From Spongospora subterranea (lineage: Eukaryota > Endomyxa > Phytomyxea > Plasmodiophorida > Plasmodiophoridae), in NCBI GenBank assembly GCA_900404475.1, contig OUQQ01000258.1, positions 1 through 64,000 on the forward strand: DNA of 64,000 bases. Direction: 5' to 3'. Made by a program: the position numbers and the translations under genes. The notes under the pieces are model-generated. The model worked only from the letters and a program-made list of their open reading frames with translations, had not been told where the DNA came from and made no database searches. Position 1 is the first letter of the stretch; each line of letters opens with the position of its first letter. Below, in pieces: positions 33,775 to 43,979 of this stretch.

Positions 33775-34653
33775 TTGTGTTTTGTTTGCCTTTTTCGATA
33801 CGGTCAGGTAGTTGATACACGCGACGTGTATGCAAGCAGCAACATCACCCTGGTTGCAAACATATCAGTCCATATATTGCAGAAAAGGCAATAGCATCAA
33901 GAAAAAATTATGTGTGGCCCCGTTTTTTGAATAGACGAGTGCCGTTCCGAGTAGCGGATGATGAAAAACGATTAATGTTATGAATATAGACCATGGTATC
34001 GGCCCAGTTCTAATTCCCCGGACGTGCCGCGATGCACTCCCTGACCGCCAACGACAGCACCGCCGCAATCTCGATGCCCCTATCGATGTGCAGCGGTCCC
34101 AATAATCATGAGACTGGAGTTCCCAAACGAGCGATCCGGTTCGTCAGTGATTGTTTCCTGTCTGGGAGTGATCCCCAAACCCCCTTCTCCCATATACAGT
34201 AGGTTGTTGTCGCAGCCAGTGGATGGGCCCCCTGACCAAGACTGTCCCTGTGATCGGTCACAGACTCAGAGCGCAACAGGAGTGGGAAATCAATATATGG
34301 TCATGTTACCATCGTCAGTGGAGCCGAAAAGTGTTCTAGCCAGTCAACAAATCAGCACAAGTTCAGTCGATGTTGAAATGATGAATTTATATTGAAGGTT
34401 TTGATCGCAGCAGAGAGTTCTTTGCTGATTCATTGAAATTCAGCCTGAATACATTATGAAAAAAATAGGCGGGAACGCTTCAGGAGCGTTGCTTCATGCT
34501 GCTGCCGTGGTTGATACACCATCAAATGGATGCTGAATATACCGAGCGGGTTTGTGTGCATCAGCAAGGCGGATTACAGATAAATAAAATAATATGTAGA
34601 TGTAGATTAGGATGGTGGCATTGCTGATGATGGGGTTATAGACTGGTCGACGA
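33775..34653. other. Intergenic region with a weak hypothetical plus-strand gene
   Basis: ATG 34032 opens MHSLTANDSTAAISMPLSMC and continues for about 56 codons; GGNASGALLHAAAVVDTP at about 34470-34520 could be a last exon. No family recognised and splicing is uncertain. Confidence 0.3.
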
Positions 34654-35684
34654 TTATTTACAGACAAATGCGCTGGTTTTCGACAATCTCCATTTTGAGA
34701 ATTTAGGTGAACCTTGAGGTCCTACCGTGATCGTTATGGTTCTGGGCGGTTTGGTCGAAGGAACCGCAGGAGGCGGTTTGATCGAAGGAACCGGAGGAGG
34801 CAGTTTAGTTGATGGAACCGGAGGAGGCTTTGGAGCATTCTGCGTCTTTGGCCCTATGGACGATCGCGTTTCGATTGCAAAGCTTTCGGCGGATGAAGAC
34901 CTGGTTTCGCGATCGAGAGCTATGATCGATTCACTTGGTGATACATAGACGACGTTCTCCGATTGTGTCGCAGCCGGGATATAATCCAGCTGCCATTTCT
35001 GCTCCATATAACCACAATCCCAGGCCATATTGCTGTTGTCAAACGGGGTCCAATGTGTCGCCAGCAATTCCGAGTATTCCTGCGGGCTGAACCCTGAAAT
35101 GTAGCCCAACGCCCGCCGAAATGACGGAACGATAATGGCTGGGCTCTCGCTCGGGTCCTGGGTAAGCGCTGATCCTACAAACGGCCAGAGCTTCTCCACC
35201 TCGGGATCGTCCTGTATACACGCCGACCGAAATGGGTGCATGATTGGTAATCGGCTGCGGTCGCAAGCGTGAATCGGGAACGGGACAACGGCACGATGGT
35301 GAATGGGCACGTCAATGCCCCACCGGTGACATCAACGAATAGTGCAAGGTCCCTTGGACCATCCAGATTTGGTAAACACGCGAATCGCGAACGGCTCGGT
35401 TGTGGAGAATCAAGATGATGGGATTGACCAATTATCCGCCAAAACATGAACGATTCACGACTGTACCCTTCAATTGGCAAAATGGTGAAGTACACATTCA
35501 TGTTGTGAATACTGGTAACTGACACCAAGTAAAGGCTTAAAATTGCCCTAAAATCAAACCAATACAATTGGTTTATTTTGACACTAAATTCCGTATTTGG
35601 TGGAAACCTGGAAATAGACCTCACAGCAGTTTTACCTGCAGTAATCACTGCAAAATTCGAGTCGCGGTTAGGTGTTGGAAGCAA
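34654..35684 (-). CDS. Unidentified protein with proline-rich tandem repeats at its C-terminus
   Basis: The readable C-terminal frame (from about 35240) has DDPEVEKLWPFVGSAL, ISGFSPQEYSELLATHW and MAWDCGYMEQKWQLDYIP, then a serine-rich linker and three to four copies of a PPPxVPSxK repeat (about 34850-34750) before a basic end at 34654. The N-terminal frame at 35684-35310 joins it through an intron (GT near 35325, AG near 35260). No family recognised. The repeats resemble SH3/WW-ligand sequences, which would suit a cytoskeletal or signalling adaptor; that is inference. Start uncertain. Confidence 0.45.
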
Positions 35685-36304
35685 GGAAACACACGTAAGC
35701 TGAATGGGAAACTGGCTTCCACCAAAATACAGTTATGCTTGTGATCGTAAACCGAATCGGCTATGGGAATCGATTTGGATCAGATCTCACGACGCTTCGG
35801 AATTGCCAAACTCCCACGAAGTATAGAATTGTCTGGAAAAATAACGAGGCGTTGAAAGTGTTCTCCAGAGTCAATACATCCAAAACGACTATGAATCGTT
35901 TTATTTCTGCAGCCGATCAATGATTTTCTGTAGGGTTGACAAGATACAGATCGATCTCATCCAAGGACAACCCAAAAAAAAAACTTTCAGAAGAAGATTA
36001 CACCAAATGATAATCGTCCAAACATTATCGCAACGACGGATGCCCATTCGTAAAGCTATGTCATCATCATTTGCTAGCCACAACGCACCGATGACAAGCC
36101 GCTCGTTCTTTGAGCTAAGATCTGGACCGGGAGACAACAAGATTCGCAAAAATAAAGAAGTTAGTCGATGGAAACATCGAGAAAATGTGAATTCGATGGC
36201 AAACTAATTCATGAAATCAGTTACGTGAGGAACCAGGGCTATTTACAACTAGCACAAAATTATGAGTGTATTTTGGAGTGATCGAGATGGCCATTATAAT
36301 ATCA
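35685..36304. other. Unassigned region with short open frames
   Basis: Plus-strand frames at 35735-35923 and 35920-36207 and a minus-strand frame at 35901-36149 overlap each other. None has a recognisable domain and I cannot tell which, if any, is coding. Confidence 0.3.
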
Positions 36305-36574
36305 TTATTGAACGGAGGCAGTTGAAGAAGCGGTGGCCGAAGAGGCCTTAGGAACCAGCACATTTTCTCGATAATAGATAACGCGGTCGAACGGTGTTAA
36401 AGCCATGGGCTTCTTCTACAGCACACACACACTTTAACCTCAAAATCAACAACGACTTCGACGGCCACGAACCTGCCCGCCATGGGCGGCTCGAATCAGA
36501 GCGGCGCTGCCGATAGAGAGGACGGTGTAGGCGCCAGCAATGATGGCCAACGGCGCAAGTGATTGAACAGGCAT
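36305..36574 (-). CDS. NDUFA1: NADH dehydrogenase (complex I) NDUFA1-like subunit, 70 residues
   Basis: Exon 1 (36574-36473) codes one membrane helix, LAPLAIIAGAYTVLSIGSAA, ending AAHGGQ. A 57-nt intron (36472-36416) follows. Exon 2 (36415-36305) codes KKPMALTPFDRVIYYRENVL and a short Ala/Ser tail. Length 70, a single N-terminal membrane helix, then HGG and an aromatic/Arg-rich segment of the type WDxAMxxRD in plant homologues all fit NDUFA1 (MWFE), an accessory subunit of the complex I membrane arm. The fit is by pattern; sequence identity in this family is low. Confidence 0.6.
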
Positions 36575-37659
36575 GATTGGTCGCAGATAGCGGGTCCGGT
36601 CCGGACGAGCGTTCGTGGGAATGACCGACTGTATTAAGGGGGCAAGGCGGCAACAAGCGATGGACGACCCCTGTTGGGGCTCAACGATCAAAGGTCCCCG
36701 TCAATAATATTCCGCACAATTTTGTTCGTTCCGGGGACCGATCAGAGAAAGACAGCTACGTACGTACGAGCGTAGACCTTTTCCGATAAAGCAGCAGCCG
36801 AGGAGTGAAGGGCGATTTTTTTCCTTTATGTAATCAGTTCAAAACGTTTGAGCATTTGATGTTCAACGCGCCCTCCGAACTTTCGCTCGTCAACTTACAA
36901 GAACGAAACCCGTGAACGACATAGGTATGTTGTGGCTACTGATGAAGGTCCCTCATCTTTTGTCAAAACAGGGCATGATAGTGCAACCCGTTGTTGTTGG
37001 CAATTTCGCAGTGGGAATGTTCTGCAAGTCAATAGTGATGTCTCGACGGCCCATGGCACCGCCAACAGCTGGCACGCCGATATGCAAAATGTTTTTGTAC
37101 AGAAACCTCAAGACTTCGAGGCACGAGGGAGCGGAAATCCATTAATTGCATTATCGATTCGTCCGCTCCAGCGTTGAATGTCCACGGCCGGGTACTTTTC
37201 TCGCTTCGACAGTCACCGTAATGGGGTTAGGTGAGCATGATCCACAGCTTGGTACGATTGTGATAGCAAGCTCGCAGACCCTGAACACCATAAACGCGGA
37301 CGAAGGTTCACCTTGAGCAGAGCCCACGTGCAGCAGCAATCATTTCCCGTTGGACAGCATCCTGCTCACCTGCGCCCCCCTGCGCAGCGTCGCCGATTTC
37401 TCGTAAAATAGCTTTGAAGTCAAATGACCAAAATTACCAGTTCCTAAAGCGCGGACTCGGTACCCAGTCAAGGGATATCGCCATTCGCCAACCTCACTCA
37501 CGACATGTCGCGTCACGATTCAATGACGCAGACCGGATTATACATACCTCAGGTAGGCACGGCCTGACCTGATTTCGCCGCGCGAGGAAAACAGTTGACG
37601 CACGGTCGCCGGTAACAGGATACACATTCACACAAATCACCAATTGGTACTACAGGACA
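36575..37659. other. Unresolved region before TSG101
   Basis: Plus-strand frames at 36912-37145 and 36932-37177 overlap (one reads NSDVSTAHGTANSWHADMQN), and a minus-strand frame covers 37151-37339. Composition suggests some coding sequence but I cannot decide the strand or recognise a family. A simple acac tract lies near 36420, just left of this region. Confidence 0.35.
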
Positions 37660-39124
37660 ATGTCGCAGCAGCGTCAGCAATACGCTGGACGGTTATTAGC
37701 TCAGGTCTCCCAGTTGCTTCATGAAATTGAAATTCGCAAACACTGAATGGTGCCTAGATCGGGACGTATGTCCAGGCCGATTACGTGGAACGGCACGTCA
37801 ATGTGGTCTTGCATCAAAATCGGTCGCTTCTGCCAGCGGTCGATAAATTTATGACGAATACCGGAGTGGCGAGATTGCTGCTGTGTTTGCGTGGAACCGT
37901 TCCCATTGAGTATCGCGGCGGGAAATACCACATTCCCGTCGATATTTGGGTGCCAGAGGTCTATCCTGGTCAACCTCCCCTTGTCTTTGTCACCCCGACT
38001 CCCGATATGAGAATTAAGCCCAACCATCATCATGTTGACCAGCAAGGCCAAGTTCAAATTCATTATTTACAAGGGTAGAAACCATTGAGCTCGCCCGACA
38101 CTCAATCCTTCTTATTTTCGTTGACAGGTGGACCCCTACGAATTCCAGTTTGCTTGAATTAACTGCCCAGCTTAGTTTCCATTTTAGTAATGACCCCCCA
38201 GTATATCGGTATAATCCTCAACAACAGCCGCCGCCAGGTTCGGGTGACTGCTTCAGGTTTGTTTGGTTTCCTTTGAATCATGTGCTTCCCAGCTATTGTT
38301 CAAGCCCAGAATTTTGTTCAACAGCATTCTGCTCAATTCAACGGCGGCGCGTCTGATGAACGAACAAGTTTACTTGCCCAGGTACGTACCGTCCGTAGTT
38401 TGTTTTCCTAGGCTGACATATTCTAGGTGGAACAAGCTATTAGAAGAAAGTTTGCAATTTTTAGTGAAACTAACACCAATTACATCAATGGATTGATGGC
38501 GCATCAGTTTGAGCAAAAGCAAAGTGATCAAATTGTCAAGGATTGTGTCCAATGCCTTCGTAAGCAAAAGTGGTGATCGTTTGTCTGTAACATGCCACGT
38601 CCTGACGCAGAAATAGAGAGGAACTCGTTAAAGCGTTATCGAAGGTCGAAGAAAGGACAGATTCCATCAAGGACTGGTGTCAGGCACACACCCCTGCCGA
38701 GGAACCATCGCATGAAAGCTTGGTAAAGGGGGTTTAGGGCGTTAGGAACCATATGTTCATCTGCATTTTTTGATGGATTAGTTAGCGAACGTCGACAAAA
38801 TCGTGACTCCAGCAAACGCATGGTCCAAACAAATGTTCGCTGTCGTATCACAGGTTAATATCAAAGTGATAACCGTCTTCGTGCCATTAATTTCTTTAGG
38901 ATTTCGCCATCGAGGATATTCTCTACTGTCTCGATAAAGCCTTGCAAGAGGATCGTCTAGATATCAATACTTATCTAAAGAAGGTCCAGCGAATCAGCGA
39001 ATAACAACAGTATTATATCAACATATTTTTTCAGGTCCGCGGATTGGCCAGGGATCAGTTCTTTGCAAGGGCGCTCGCCATCAAAATCGAAAGAAAACAG
39101 AGTGAATTAGCCACAGCAATGTAA
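37660..39124 (+). CDS. TSG101: TSG101/VPS23, ESCRT-I subunit
   Basis: Binds ubiquitinated cargo at endosomes and starts multivesicular body sorting. Exon 1 (37660-37704) is 15 codons; a 71-nt intron is followed by the UEV domain (37776-38078): RHVNVVLHQNRSLLPAVDKF, CLRGTVPIEYRGGKYHIPVD and VYPGQPPLVFVTPTPDMRIK. Its last part, after the next intron, reads LLELTAQLSFHFSNDPPVY. A proline/glutamine stretch (QQQPPPG) and a coiled-coil region (about 38300-38560) precede the C-terminal steadiness box: LVKALSKVEERTDSIKDW, then DFAIEDILYCLDKALQEDRL and FFARALAIKIERKQSELATA. All canonical parts are in order. The catalytic cysteine is absent, as in all UEV proteins. It converges on PHO88. Confidence 0.9.
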
Positions 39125-39297
39125 GGTATCACGTCTACGATTAATAGTAATGTTGAAGGATTGTACGCGAATATTCTTAAAGCGTAACCACCTATCCGGT
39201 CTGCGTTTTTGTTGTTGTAATAAATAACGGCAGTTGAATATTCGATGAAACAGATCGGTTTACTGTATTTGCTATCAAAAACAACTGAATCATCGAA

Positions 39298-40233
39298 TTA
39301 TTCGTCCTTCTTAGAAGGGCGACGAGACGATTTCTTGGGCTTCTGGTCGGGCCCCAAAAGAGCAGATTTGGCTTCAGAGAACGCAGACCCGAGCGATGGT
39401 TGTGCAGGTTGAGTCTAAAAAAAAAGAATAACTCCTCCGATTATCGATAAAGTTCGGCAAAACGTTTTGGTTTACCCAAGGACGTGTTAGTGCTGGATGG
39501 GAAGCAGCGGTTCGATTAAGAATATGGATCTCAAACAGCGGCATGGTCACCAAGCCAAAAAGCGCCATTGTAGGACTAATCACAATAGGAACTGTAAAAT
39601 GAGCATTGAGAATGTCTGGTTCGCATACACATTTGATTCGAGTAATACCAAGATATCCCCACTTCAAATGGATTGCTGCAACAATACAAGATTGAATCGA
39701 TAATTTCTTCACTTCAGCGTTCCACTTTTTCATGTCGAATTCAGTATGCGTCATAGAAATCGTACTAGATGGAGTCGTCGAATCCTGAACGAAAACATTA
39801 ACGACTTAAATGATTCGCGTAATATAATATATATACTTCATCGCCCATGAACTTTGCCATTGGATTGGGAGGCTCAAGGTCCGATTCGCGAATCTGAAGT
39901 TATATCAGCATGGCGTATGGTGGCACAACGCGTTTTACTTACTTCAATAATTTTGTCGCCTCCTGGTTGCGATGAAATTTTGCGTCTAATCACGAACAAC
40001 AGCACACCAATAGAAATGAACAGTACTGCACTCACACCTAAATAGGCAACATCCATGAATGGCTCGAACGAAACATCAGTGAATAAGAACATTGTATAAG
40101 TTCAACTGATAAGAACACCTGGTCACCTACAGCGCAGAATGAAAATGTTTTTAGGATCTTCAGCATCCAGTTGTCGTAATAACGTCACAAGAACAATTGG
40201 TGCAATCGTCCTAGGTAGCGACATTGTGTCCAT
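39298..40233 (-). CDS. PHO88: PHO88/SND3-family ER membrane protein
   Basis: ER protein of the SRP-independent targeting (SND) route; the yeast homologue was first linked to phosphate transport. The N-terminal exon (ATG 40233) reads LPRTIAPIVLVTLLRQLDAE and DPKNIFILRC, matching the family start. Next come FTDVSFEPFMDVAYLGVSAV and a second helix, LFISIGVLLFVIRRKI (about 40030-39970). A later exon holds TEFDMKKWNAEVKKLSIQSC and HLKWGYL, then LSPTMALFGLVTMPLFEIHI and RPW. The tail is basic (KPKKSSRRPSKKDE). Introns are about 50-70 nt. The join between the first two exons is unclear; without it the frame starts at 40092. Confidence 0.8.
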
Positions 40234-40964
40234 TTTAACGAAGAACTACCACCCGAACCAAACTGGCCTTGGCCGATCGTTGACAAACTTCCGAGCCAGC
40301 AGGCCGTGGCGGCAAGTCGCAACCACCAATATAGTGTACATATACATCTACTGTGAGTGTGGTACATACACCTGCTCTACGGCCGGCTCAGGGTGGACGT
40401 GAATATCGTGGATTCAAAAGATTTGAAGCATCTCCTTCAGTTGTTTGCTTAAAGTAACGATGCTTAGCTTTACTGAAGGTATGCTTCACACTGTTTTCTA
40501 TTTTGAAAAGAGCAAAGATTATCATAATGAAAATTCGTTGCAACCCCATTATATCTAAATACAGATAAATTCTTCGCACATGTGACAAATGATGTATCCT
40601 GTCAAAGACGCCAGCTATGTTTTGAATCTGAATTTGTGTTTGATCAGGCAGAGGTCTGGTTCCCGCGTCATCAAGGCATTCCACATTGGCCGACTGAGCC
40701 CTGACCACTCACTCAGTACACGACTACGTGGGGGCCCACCGCGCCAATTCGTTTCAGATAGCTCAGAATCGTCTGTGGTTTTTTCAAAAGTTCACACTTG
40801 GGTAACATATTCGATACAAGTGGGTGTGATGACGATACATTGCATTCGAGCAACCCCCTCCCCGTTATGCACATGGACGAGGATACCCTGTTCTTGATCT
40901 TGTCCCAGTTGATCATATCATATAGCGTACTGAACCATTGTCCTGTTCATGCTCACCTGAAAAT

Positions 40965-41784
40965 ATGCGGCTTTATACCGATCCACGACGCAAGGTCCAG
41001 CCAAAACCGTCGACACGGCCGACATCACTTCCGTCATCATCAGAATCTGGAGGAGGCAGAGCGTTAAAAACCCAGTCATCTTCGCCAACAAACGACTCTG
41101 CTGCACTATCGGGAAAAAGATCATACTCCAGGAAATCAGGGAACTCTGTTTGGCAACGGCAGCATCAGGTGGCTGAAGATATCGACCACGATAGTGATGC
41201 TTCTCAGCCAACTCCCGAAGAAATGGATCTACTAATCCAATTACGCCGCGCGAAGTTGGACATGGCCAGTAAGTCAATTATGCAATATCGTCTTGTAAGC
41301 ATTAATGGTTTGCAGGAGCGGAATCAGAATATCTTGCTACATTGTTGGAATCAGAGCGAGGGAAAGCAAAACATACGTTTTCCCGAAAGCACAACCCTTT
41401 AACCGCTGTTAAACAAATCAAGAGCCTGCAAATTGACCAAACTGTTGAAAATGCCAGCGAAGGGTATTCCAGCGAAACTGATCAGGTGGCTGTTTTGTGC
41501 CGTTCTTCAACGACAACCTAACTGGTTTATAGTTTTGTGGATACAACTCGACAGAAAAGAACCCCTTTATGGTGGATGGCGTACTTATAGACAGCGACGA
41601 TGAATTTCTCGGAAATGCCTTTCAAAAAAGGCAACCAGCGTTAACCCCGCTTTATGTAGATCCTGACGGTCCTAAAAGCAAAATGGTAATTCCACTGCTT
41701 CACATTATCTTACCCACTTAAACTCTCGAAATATAGGGTAAGATTAAGACCCGCCTGCGCCGTTTATTTGGCAACTCTGATTGA
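40965..41784 (+). CDS. Unidentified tandem-duplicated protein, copy 1
   Basis: ATG 40965 opens MRLYTDPRRKVQPKPSTRP, a serine/arginine-rich, probably disordered region with SSESGGGRALKT. It is followed by a helix, PTPEEMDLLIQLRRAKLDMA, that continues after an intron as ESEYLATLLESERGKAKHTF. A later exon reads VDGVLIDSDDEFLGNAFQKR and LTPLYVDPDGPKSKM, and the last exon is a basic tail, GKIKTRLRRLFGNSD, ending 41784. No known family; no membrane segment or signal peptide. The short conserved LIDSDDEFLG motif and basic tail suggest protein or nucleic-acid binding. A second copy lies 1484 bp downstream. Confidence 0.65.
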
Positions 41785-42448
41785 GTGGCTTACTCACTAC
41801 AAACTGAATGTTTTGAGACGTTCGAACGAAGGAGTTATGAAGCCAGCTTGTGGGCGCTCCTAGAATTTTTAAGAATATTTTTTAATTGTTGTTTAATAAT
41901 ATAAAAATGAATGGCTTACAGTATGCTTGAGTATTGACACTTATTGTTGTTGCTATTCGATTACGTAAAGTAAAATTATCAAAATCTACAAACCTGACGT
42001 CAAACTCAAACATTGGACTAGATAAAACGTGGACTCGGTGTGATCATTGATGCAGTCTGAATTTGACTGAGAAGACTGTCCTTCACTGGAAAGCGCGCGT
42101 ACCGGCACTACCCTCTCAACAAATACATCATCTATCGCGCTCACCCAACCGTAGTGTGTACAGGTTGACCATTCCCTTCGGAGACCACCCATTTCAATCA
42201 AAGGGTATTCCCCACCGCGCCCATTTTATTTTGTGACTGAATATACAGACAAGTTTGACCAAGCAGCGCACGTGTAACATATCCGGTGAGAGTGAGAGAC
42301 AGCGACGAACTGGCACTCAGATGGGTAAGCCATGCCCAGTATAGGTCACCTAGTGGGGCGATACAATATCATTTTTCTTGTCGTTGGTTGTTAGTCATTG
42401 AGTAAAGGCATAGCGTACAGGCCGCCCATTGTGGGTACATTCATAAGT
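41785..42448. other. Spacer between the tandem copies
   Basis: About 660 bp, AT-rich at its left end. A minus-strand frame of 71 codons (42201-41986) has no recognisable family. The upstream region of copy 2, and so its promoter, lies at the right end. Confidence 0.4.
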
Positions 42449-43157
42449 ATGCGGTTATACACGGATCCTCGCGACAAGTTTCCCGCGAAATCATCGACTC
42501 GATCATTGTCCGTTCCGACATCGTCAGAATCTGGCGGGGGTCGAGCATTGAAAACGCAACCTTTTTCCCCAGCGAACAGGTCTTACGCCCTGTCGGGAAA
42601 AAAATCGTATTCCAGAAAGTCGGGAAGCGTTTTTGCGTGGCCTCGTTATCAGCATCGCGTGAGTCACGACAGCGAAAATCTATCTTTGAACACCACCCCA
42701 GAAGAAATGGCGCTACTTATTCAATTACGCCGGGCGAAATTAGACATGGCCAGTAATATTAATTAGTTAAATTCGTAATTCAGGCATTCAAAGTCTTTCA
42801 GGAGCTGAATCGGATTATCTAGCGACACTTCTAGAATCCGAGCGAGGGAAACAGAGGTCCTCAACCAAATCATTGAAGAAGGTTGACAAAGGGAGGAACA
42901 CTGAAATAATTGATCAAGAATATGACACATGCTGTTCTTTGGCCAAAACTGAACAGGTAATTAGTTACAATGATACTCATGAAGGTCTTAACCCGAGTTG
43001 TAGTTTTCTGGACACAACTCCAGCGATGATAACCCTTTCATAGTTGATGGTGTTCTCATCGACAGCGATGACGAGTTCCTCGGCAACGCTTATCAAAAAA
43101 GTCAACCAACTCTAACACCGCTTTATGTAGATCCAACTTTTCATCAAAGCAGAATGG
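42449..43157 (+). CDS. Unidentified tandem-duplicated protein, copy 2 (3' end altered)
   Basis: Diverged copy of the gene at 40965-41784: the start MRLYTDPRDKFPAKSSTRSL, the block SESGGGRALKTQPFSPAN, the helix TPEEMALLIQLRRAKLDMA and the exon ESDYLATLLESERGKQRS match in order with the same introns. The penultimate exon reads VDGVLIDSDDEFLGNAYQKS and LTPLYVDP. After that the basic last exon of copy 1 has no counterpart; reading through the old donor site gives a stop at 43155-43157. Copy 2 may therefore be a truncated paralogue or a decaying duplicate. The last stretch overlaps an antisense frame. Confidence 0.55.
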
Positions 43158-43589
43158 TAGCTTGACGGTTCCGAGGAATTTGGTTTGAGTCTTAACACTG
43201 TCTGTCGTAGGCTCGTATGAAAACTCGTATATGCCGTCTATTCCGCGGGTCAGCTCACTGACAAACTGTTGGGTGATATTCGTTTGCGAAGACTTTTCTT
43301 GGTTGATTCTCCCAAGATTCACCAACTGATCGACATTGCTATTTCTGGCGCCATCAATCCAACCCGACAATGTAAATAATTAAAACATATTGTAACGAAG
43401 ATTGTCTACTGTATACTGGACACGTGACTAAAACTGCTTTTGTTGATAAATGTGCAACAACGCTGACACCTGATGACTCGTTTTCAAGTTCCGAAACGCA
43501 ATGGGGAAATCGTTTGGCCATGACAGAAAAATATATGGATTAATCCAAACCTGTCGACGAACGTCGGCCCCTGCCGTTGGCTCGGTCAT
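43056..43589 (-). CDS. Hypothetical protein, C-terminus antisense to tandem copy 2
   Basis: ATG 43589 opens MTEPTAGADVRRQVWINPY and LSWPNDFPIAFRNLKTSHQ. After a likely intron the frame continues NSNVDQLVNLGRINQEKS, QQFVSELTRGIDGIYEFSYE and TKFLGTVKLPFCFDEK (about 43340-43130). Coding-like composition and two consistent exons support a gene; no family recognised. The frame then runs on the antisense strand of copy 2's exon to 43056, so its natural end was probably replaced at the duplication breakpoint. Confidence 0.4.
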
Positions 43590-43979
43590 CCATCCACAGT
43601 GAGAGTCATATCTCCGCGCAGATTCATTATCGCGATTTGCGTCAGTAATATTTGATTCAGGTACCGCCGTGGACCACCTTTAAACGCTGAAATTCCGATC
43701 TTGCCAGAAGGCTCAATACCACATTGACGATTAATATATCCGAATTGTGTTCAAGACATCAAGCGATGCATTCCCACGACAACGAATTTTGGTGTGCGAC
43801 GAGCGCCGATGCCGCGGGCATGGAGATGGCTAGGAAGAAGTAAGCAGTATAGCACGGCATTTGAATATAGTGAGCCAAGAATGATGAGGGCCCTGTCCTA
43901 CTGACCGTAATACCATCACGCGTCATAGGACGTCGCCCACTCATTCACCGCGTCCACGTCATCGGAAACGTATTCTGTC

